From Dolomedes plantarius (Eukaryota; Arthropoda; Arachnida; Araneae; Dolomedidae), in NCBI GenBank assembly GCA_907164885.2, contig OU015492.1:197473460-197537459 (forward strand): a DNA stretch of 64,000 nucleotides, given 5' to 3'. The notes under the pieces were generated by a model. The model saw nothing but the letters and a program-made list of their open reading frames with translations, did not search any database and had not been told where the DNA came from. The translations under genes and the position numbers were made by a program. Below, one piece after another: positions 35,701 through 45,500 of the stretch. Position 1 is the first letter of the stretch, and every line of letters begins with the position of its first letter.

Positions 35701-38700
35701 GAGTAAATGTCGCTTTAGTACGTTCAAGAGAAGTTAATTCTTTCATTAAGAAATTCATTAAGTCATTTACTTTGAAATTGTCAGTTGCACCTTCCGTTCT
35801 ATTAAATGCGAGCACTAAATCTTGCGGTAGTAACTTCAAAAGCATAGGGCATAATAAGGAACCATAAGTATCAGACACAACTCCTAATGCGTCTAAACTT
35901 CTAATTTGTGTCTGACATCTATCAAATAAATTTCTGAATCCTTTAACATCACTCGAATGTTTCAGAGGAGGGATGTTTAATAAATTGCCTATGTGGGCGT
36001 CTATTAAGATGGATTTTCGCCCGAATCGCTCTTCTAACAGTTTGATAACTGAATCGTAATTTTCTGGTGAAAGCGAAAATCCTTCTACAATACTAGCAGC
36101 AGTTCCCCCCAAATATGCTTTCAGATAGTTAAACTTATCAATTTTATTCAGTGACTCATTATTATTAATCGCCGATTGAAATGAATTCCAAAAATTAAGC
36201 CACTGACTACTATCTCCGTAAAATTTAGGAATCGAAAGTTTCGGCAGCTTCACCGTAGTCGTTTCTTTTGGACTTTCGATTTGGTGCGGAACTGCTGAGT
36301 CATCGTCATGTTTACGCGGTGGTGGGGCATTTGCCGATATGCGTTTCTTCGCCCTAAACTTCCATAGCGTTACTTTTTCACTATACTCTTCTATACTATC
36401 GAATTCTTTCTCATATTCTTTTGGTTTCAAAAGTCGTTCTAGATCGGTGTCAGTACCCTTTAGTGTTTCTGCTTTCTCGTTAAGTAGTTCTAAAGTTTCT
36501 TCTAACTCCTCAACGTTAACTTCTGTTTTTGCAATTTCAGCCTCTATTTTCTGACAACATTTGGTAATGGCGGTTCTTAACTTAGTTCTTTTTGTTTTTA
36601 ATACGTTTATTGTATCTTCCGCCATTTCTTCTAACTTTCAATATAAACCGAAACAAAAACAGTACTTAAAACAATTTCTAAATATCTACTCTGAGACAAA
36701 TAATTCTATTTCAAGTTTCAGAAATTTCCACTCCCATCCCGGCAGGGATGCCAAAATATTGCAAATCTTCACTGACTTCGGTCGTTAGAGAAAATAAACA
36801 AGGTGTTCTTACCTCAAATATAGTCAGCTCTCGATCTGCATCTTGATTCTAGTCTCGGGAGGGGTGAAAATATCCTGTAACTGTATTATCCATCATGCTG
36901 TTCGCTAATTAATTCAGACTAGAGCATAGAAACTACTCGTTGCTTTTATAATTATTATATTTAACACATATATTACATAAACAATTACACTTAACTACTT
37001 AACATATATTTTAACATTACAGCACAACGGATATCGGTGTTTTCTCATCACAGAGTTCGTTCTTTTCTCCTAGTCTCTCCTGGGTGGCGCTAGAGGTCAG
37101 GATCGCCTGTTGCCAGTTGTAACACATATGATGAACTATACATATAACTATATATATGATGAACCAATCAATTAAATTTGAAAGGATATATAAAAAAATA
37201 GCTATTAAAAAAGGTAAAATAAAAAAATATTTGAATTGGGAATTTTTTTCATTCTTCTCTTTTAAAATAAAATGTTTTGGGGGGCGTTGGGGGCCCCCAG
37301 GCCCGGGCCTAATGGAAAATCAGGGCCTGTCCGTGTCAACACCAGGACTTGTGTTAGAGGTTTGCTTGAACAAATTAAAGGTTTGTTTTCTTCTATAATT
37401 CGTTCATCAGTAACTGTTGGTTAGTTGAGATCGGTACGGTCATATTTTTTACTCAAGGGACCTACAGATTAAAGCCGATTTCGAACGGCTGCAAACATCC
37501 ATTCTAACAGTGGGACTCAAACCTACAGGTTCTGGGACGCTCTGGTCATTCGGCAACAGCAACAGTCTGTATAGAAGTTCCTGGGAACTTGTTCCCTTTA
37601 CTTCTAAAATATAACTTGGGTTTCTACAGGAGTTTGCTATAATAAAAAATGACTGTGGAGTTGTTAGTAAAAAAAAATGTATTCTGTGATGTGTTATAAA
37701 CTTCGGGTCATTCGGCCATCGCGCTGCCGTTTATCAATGAATTGTGTTTGGATAGCTACAGTATTGTCATTCTATTTGAAATAATATTTATCTTCTCTCT
37801 CTCTTTATTTATTTTATTTATTTATTTATTATTTTTTTAAAAAGAATTATGTGCCTTTTCTCCATGAATGACAGCCATCTCTGTGAATGATTTGTAGAAA
37901 TTTCCTTTTTTCTTCCTTCTAAGTTACTTATGCATGTAACATAGAAATAGTACTTAAAACATAGGAGTAATGCTTTACAAAGAATAGCTATGAATTGAAA
38001 TAGTAAAACTGTATTGTATCATATGAATCTGAAATTTTAAATTAATGAAAATTAAAGGAATTTTAATTAAAGAAATCAGATGACAAAGTTATATGCATAT
38101 TGTAAACATTTTACATGAACATCATATTCATATCATTAAAACACGTCTGAATAGAACTGTGTTATTCATGGAGGCATCTTTAATTATTTTTTAGTAACAA
38201 CTGTGGCTAAATTTGTTCAGTTAAAATTTAACAATCTGAGAAACTTGTTCTACAAATTCTCTCTTTTAGAAAATCAAATAGTTTGAATTGATAGTAGCTT
38301 GTGCAACATTTATTCTTTTTTAAAAGTAGTTAATGAATTGCTTTATGTTAATGTTATAGTTAGAATTTTTGTAATAATAGTAAACTTTGTATTAATAATT
38401 AAAAATTTTTTTCCTCTTAGGTGGGCTGACAGACTAGAATCCACGAATAGTGTAGGAAAAAAAGAAAAATTTAATCATCCATTTTTACAGGTCATTAATT
38501 ATTCTTTTCTAAAATATATATTGTAGTCATGTAAATGTAAACTAAGCATTGTAGTTTGAAATTGACAGCTATATTTTAATCTCCTTTCAGCATCACTAAA
38601 ATAAATTGAAATAAAAATTAGTCAAAGGGAAATGAATTAAAATTTATTATTTTTCTAATTTCAGTTCAACTAATAATATTGGTTTTTAAAATTCATTAAT

Positions 38701-39469
38701 TAAAAATGTACACATGTACATTCTGTTGTTTAGTTCTTTTTAATCATTAATTAACAATTGAATATGTTCTAGTGAAAAATCGTAACAATTACGTTATTCT
38801 ACATGATAAAATATTTTTTTAAAAAAATTTCATCATCTAGACTCAAGAACAAATAAGACTTTAATAACTTTTTTTTTTAATATGCAATATTGTATTTATC
38901 AAAAAATCTGGAAAAGCATCTTTTTTCAGTTTCTGTGATAGCTACATGTGAATTCCTTCAAGTAATATTAAATATGAATTGAGAATCAATATCTGAATGT
39001 TATTGTATTAGTGAATTCCTTCAAGTAATATTAAATATGAACTGAGAATCAATATCTGAATGTTATTGTATTAAAACTGTTATGCTTTTATTCAGTTTAC
39101 TTTTATTTTATTCTTTTCATTGGTTGCAATATTATTTTAAATTATAAATTTCTTTTTTCTAGGCTTGTAGCATGTTCCTTGGTGAAATGTCATGCTTTCT
39201 TGTATTCTATATTATGGAATGTGTAAATAAAAGGAAACGAGATTCCAATGAAACTACAAGTGTAGGTAGTAATCGAAAATTTAATCCTGTGATATTTCTT
39301 GTTCCTGCACTCTGTGATATGACAGGAACATCAATTATGTATGTTGGATTGACACTCACTTATGCGTCTAGTTTCCAAATGCTCAGGGGTAAGTTCAACG
39401 TTTAAACTATGTTTTAAGTAATGAGTGTGTATGACAAAAAAGCTGGCATGGTCAAATAAATTTTTAAGT

Positions 39470-39501
<32 letters not shown>

Positions 39502-42500
39502 TAAATATATATATACAGTGGTACCTCGACTTACGAGTTTAATTCGTTCCATGACGGAGCTCGTAACTCGAAATACTCGTATCTCGAATCAATTTTCCCC
39601 ATTGAAATGAATGGAAATGCCATTAATTCGTTCTGGACTCCCCCAAAACACTGCATTTTTTGTTACATGTTTTTAAATAATAAAAATGTGCTTATAAACT
39701 ACGAACATTGTATAAAAACGGAATACAATAGAATGTACTGCAATAAATTTGTTTTATTAAGTGTAATGCATAACATTTACCTTGGAGATCAGACTTGAAG
39801 ACACTGATGGAAGAGGAGGAGAAAGGCTGAACTGAAAAATTAAATCTTATTCGTTGATTTTTGACCTTTTCACCCCGCTTTCATTCTTTCGCTTTAATTA
39901 CCAGCTACTCTCTTAAAATGAACGAGGGAGACACGGAAGCTGGGCGATTGTTGCATTGTTCTCTGTGACTGTAATGTCCAGATTCTTCTTTCTGAGAATC
40001 TGAAAAACGTTTTCTCAGAATCTGTAGAAGGGGGAGAGCTTGCGATCCTAGAACCAAGGTCATCCCATCCCCTATACACCATGGGGAGTTCCAGTGAGGA
40101 GGAGGGAATTGAAGCTATCTCTCTGCGAGAGAGGTTGGGCGCTGTTCGGTTTCAGAGGGCGACTCAAGTTTGGGCAGAGCAAGCTGCCCCGGGTGAATTG
40201 TTGAGTGTTAATCTCTCGGTTTAAGACTGGATAGCAGTCTCAATAATATGTATAAAATTGTATAATAATTGTACATAAAGGTTGTAAATAAATTTTTTGC
40301 TTCTTGTGTTCTCATTCGATGAGCACATAACTTGGCATTCGCTGCTCAAACTAGCAGTGGGATATCTGAAGCTTGCTTGTAACTCGAAGTAAAAAATCTA
40401 CCGAGAGAATGCTGGTGTCTCGAAAAACTCGTAACTCGAGGTACCACTGTATATATATATTGCTGCTGCTGAATTTCTTTAAATGACTAAATTGTGAATG
40501 CCTGCCTGCTAAGAGTGGAACCAGGCTTTATTGGCTGTATAAGATCTGCACAACTAGGAAATTCTCTTTATACTTGTTTTAAATTTATATGAATGTAATT
40601 ACTGCTTTCATTGATATTATTTTAGTATTGATATTTGTATTGTATTTGTTAATAGCAGTAGTCTCCCTCTTTATTCTAGGGTTCCATGTTGAATATGTTG
40701 CCTCTTGTTATTTCATTCTTGTAAATATTACAACTTAAGGCATTTAAAATATTTTCTTTGACCTTTTTGATTTTAACTGTCAGTTTTATGTTATTCATTA
40801 ATCTAAAATTGATGTTACATAATTAATTCAAAAGCTAATGAAAATAACTACTGTAGCCAAAACTATTGTCAATTTAATTTTTTGAACAACAAAAAAAAAG
40901 ATATTTTTGATGAATGAGAACCTAAAATTTCAAACCGATTTGGAGTTATAAAAGAATTAAAACTAAGAAAAGTTATGAAATGTTAGATATTTATGGAAAA
41001 AAATCTATGACATTGTTTCATTTGTAATGGAATGTAATCGATTACATACTCCTTAATAATGCAAAGAACAAAAGAATTTTTTTTAGGTTTGTGACTTTCT
41101 AATGTCAATAAAGTTATTTGACAACAAATTCTTTCAGTAATGAAACCTGACTGTGCTTTTTAAATAGCCTTGATATTGATATCTTATTTAGCATCAGAGT
41201 GTTTTCCAAGTAACATAACTTGTAATTTAGTTTGCCAGAAGAATGTTTTTATATATTAATTTTAAATCTTTTTTTTTTTCTGTTTAAATGTGAACTTTTA
41301 GAGTTTATGTCAAGTTTATATGAAAATGGCACTTATTTTAATTGTTTCATATAGGAATGATTATCAACATTTCACGTAAATTTGAAATTATCCTTTTCTC
41401 AAAACATTTAAAACAGAACTTAATAGGGAAAAAACAAACATTTGCTATAAATCTGATTCATTGATTTAGCTGTTCATCTCTCCTCTCCTTTCTTTTAGTT
41501 CTGTGATTTTGTGATACTTAACAAATTCAATTTTCTTTATTGCACATTTTTAAAAATAACATATATTGAAACATTTTTTGCTTTTCTTACTTTTAGGAGC
41601 TGTTATTGTGTTCACTGGACTACTATCTGTTGCATTTTTAGATCGACATTTAAAGAAATTTGAATGGGCAGGCATTGGTGTTGTCATTCTGGGACTTGTT
41701 TGTGTTGGAATGTCTGATGTTATTTATCCTAGTGACAGTGAGGCCTTTAGCACAAACAAAGTCATAACTGGTAATATATTTTTTCCATAGGACAATTTGA
41801 ATAATGTATAATTTTTTTAGCATAGACATAACACATATACATATATGTATTTACATTGCATGTGTGAACTAAGGCAAAATGTCTAGTTTGTATGTAGAAA
41901 GTTCATTCAGAATAATATCTGTTTCCCACACACATTTATTTCATCTGTTAAACTTCTTTTAAGGTAAACATCAGTGGCATTTAAATAAAGCAATGCAATA
42001 ATTTCAAATTTAATGTTTTGTCCTCAGAATCCTCATCTTTCTAAAACTACATGTTTTGAAAACTTTTTAATGTCTGCATTAAATAAAGCTTACTGGTAGG
42101 CAATTCTGATAGTAAAGTGAGTTATTTATCCCTCACGAAAGAAAATCCTTTGTGGCTGTATTGAAATATCTATTTTTTCACTTACTAATGAGGCTGATTG
42201 AACCTAATTTTGTTCTACACATTTGTATCCCACAATTTTTGATGCTTAAATTATGCAAGTTGTTTACTTTTGGTTATATAGTTGAAAGACTATCATCACA
42301 TACATGTTGATGACTGAATTTTAATTGGTAAAATTGATTTTACTAATTATTTGGTTTCTGAGATAATAACGTATGATAAATATGGAATGAATTGTTGCAC
42401 TATTATCAAAACTAGCTTTTTATATTTTTTTCAAATGAATTAGAAAAAAAATTTTTATTTTGTGAAATGAGGAACAACTCTATCATAAGTGTCACATGAT

Positions 42501-45500
42501 GGTTTTAAAAAGCATATAAAAGTATCACCATTCTTCTCAGGAAATGGTGATATATTTATATACTTTATAAATGTAGTTCAGAAAATGAGAGTAAATTTAA
42601 ATACAAGGTGCGCCCATAAAGTAACCGGACAATTTTTTATAAATAAGAAAAATATTACTCACCTTCAAATAAATTTAACTCCTTGAAAATAATCACCAAA
42701 GGAGTCTATAAAATTTTTCCAACATTTCTCCAAGTCATCAAAACACTGTTTACAGGCGTTGGAACTAACCATTCGCAAAATACGTGTAACATTTCAGAGA
42801 CGTTTTCAAATCTCTCTCTGTCCTTTCATGGTCATCTTCAGCTTTGGAAAAAAATCAGCTGGTGATAAGTCGGGAGAATATTGTGGATGATTTATCACTG
42901 TAATTGAATGCCTAGCAAGATACTTTTATACAGAAATTGCTGTATGGGACCTATCATTATCGTGTAAAAGAAAACATTGCCGAGAATCAAACAGTTCCTT
43001 CCTAACTCGCCTTATCCCGTTTCTGAATCGAAAAAGCACCTCCTTGTAAAAATACTGATTAATTATTTGATTTTCAGGAACAAAGTCCTTTGTAACCAAA
43101 AAATGCAATCAGCATCACCGTAGTCTTATACATTTACACCGTATTACCACATTTACACATACACCGTAGTCTTATGATTTTAAGAACGAATTTTCTCCAC
43201 ATTTTCCTCATCCTTTGAAGTTTAAGGGCATCCTGTCTTTGATTCATCTTCAATACTTTCCCACCCACATTTAAAGCAGTTGTACCACTCATACACTTGT
43301 GTTCTTGATAACGATGCATCACTATATACTGTTCGAAGCCTCTCTAAAGTTTCGGTAGCAGATTTACCTAATTTGTAACAAAATTTAATGTTACAACGTT
43401 GTTCCATTCCGAAGCAAATTTTTTTGTACAATGTTTTGATATACAAACGACTAAATAACCAGTTTAAACTGGCTTTAACAAGAGTTGAGATGTCACTCTT
43501 TCTAGCCAGGGAGAAAGGTCTTGATTGCTGGCCGTGCATCACAGAAAGTCTAGTTCGAAGTCATAGTCAGAATAATTCAGTTCCCATGCTGGAAGTCATG
43601 GCATAGTCAGCATCTCGAAGATCTTTGTAAAAAACTCTCTCATTGGCCCCTTCAGCCCCGGACACACAGGATTACTCCAAATTTAGCAAACAAAAACTTT
43701 ATTTCTTACATTGTGATAAGTTATCAGGACAATGACACTTCAACAAATTCCCCGGCCAAAATCTTGGTGGGTCTTTTAAAACTTCATGAGGTCGTAGTCA
43801 CATGACCCTTGCACTCTTGCATTGATTGCACAGAGAGCCCCAAGCCAGTTCTCTGGGATTGAGTCACGTGGCCTGTTATATAAGATTTGGCATCTACGAG
43901 ACTGGGGGTTAAAGGGATGATATATTGATTTCCTACTTTAGTTTTTAGGAAACTTACAATTCCTTTGTTTTTAAAACGAAAATGAAATTAACTTTATGCC
44001 CAAGGGAATTTAAAAGAATTTAGAAATTAGTTAAGGTTTTTGGGTTTTGTATGTTATATATATATATATAATAATCATACTAATCATTTACATAAATTTT
44101 TTTAAAAAATGTAAATTGACTTTATGTTTTTAAAATTATGTATGTAATAAAGTGAAAGTTTTTAAAATTTTTAAACATGAAAATACTTTTTTGAATTTTG
44201 GAGTGTTTATTTGTTAGTTTATAGTTTGTTCAAAATCATTTCAATACATCTTTTAATTTTAAATAATATAAGAAGTATCTTAAAATATCTGCTGTGACTT
44301 TGTATTTGTTGATGAAAGCAATGTTTCTTTTAGGTGATTTGTTGATTATAATGGCTCAAATTATTGTAGCTACACAAATGGTAGTTGAAGAGAAATTTGT
44401 AAACAAACATAATATTTCACCTTTGCTAGGTGTTGGATGGGAAGGTAATACATCTTTTTATCTATGAAAAAAATTAGTTTTACTTTTTATTTATATTTAA
44501 CTTTTGACTGAATTCATGCACCTTTTAATTGTAAACAACATTTAAAGTTTAAATATTTTTTTTAAAACTGTTACAAGAGTATTGGAGCATCTTTGTTGAA
44601 GACAGAGAAATTAAATTATTTTCCATTATAGGTATCTTTGGTTTTGTGATTCTGACAATTCTTCTTGTGCCTATGTACTATATTAAAGTTGGACGCATGA
44701 TTTTTAAGAATCCTGGAGGTCAGTTAGAGGATGCACTTGATGGTTTAATTCAGATAAAAAACAACTGGCGAGTGGGTTTGGCTATCTCAGGTATTAATGA
44801 TGATTTACTTATCTTAGTAGAGTATTATAAAACAGAATTTAAAAAAAACCCCTAATAATTTTATTGAGTTCCATTGGAGGTAAAAACAGATTAATATATT
44901 TACAAAGTAAGCATATTAAGCTTTTAGATTTTAAGAAACTACACATCTTATTAGTTTGGCAGCAAAATAAATAAATAACTGAATTTAAAACTTTTGGGAA
45001 AATTTGCATCTATTAAATTGTTATTATGCCATAATTATTTTTATTTTCAGAATTTGATGAGAAACTTGGTAACAAAGCAATTTATATCAATATTATTTAT
45101 TTAGGGGGCCTAGAAAGTTTTCTTTATCAACATTGGGAGAGAAAGTTCTTCCTTACTTCCAATATTTTTAACTGGAATGAGTGTTAGCTTGTAGAAATTA
45201 ACTGTTCTCGACTTTTCAAAATTTCAAAATTCTTGGCTTTAATTGGAATAGAAACTCCAAAATAACCAGTGTAAAAATGCTAATTGTCATTGTAAATTTA
45301 TTAAACTGAAATAGCTTTGACATGCAGCAATTGAACAAGTTTATTCTCTGTCCTGTAATTAGATATCTACTTTATATTGTGAATAATTTATAAGGCATAA
45401 CAAAACAGCTGTGAAATGTCTAAGAGCAGTTGATTCTTTTGTTTCCATAAATCTAGACCATATGGAATAAATTTTCATGTCATTTTATGTTAATTGCTAG

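Larger units (their letters stand above)
30824..37124 (-). mobile_element. Complete BEL/Pao LTR retrotransposon
   Basis: A 6301-bp element in antisense to the SLC35F6-like gene, in its first intron. Two 368-bp LTRs that I could not tell apart by eye bound one long pol frame. The 5-bp target duplication CATAT is present on both sides (30819-30823, 37125-37129). A primer-binding site starts TGGCATCCCTGCC 3 nt inside the 5' LTR (36741-36753 on the + strand), and a polypurine tract AGGTGGGAGAA directly precedes the 3' LTR. All parts needed for retrotransposition are visible, and indistinguishable LTRs imply a very recent insertion. Confidence 0.96.

Noticed and set aside
31671..36554. Plus-strand frames within the retrotransposon
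   Set aside because: Shadows of the 1822-residue minus-strand polyprotein.
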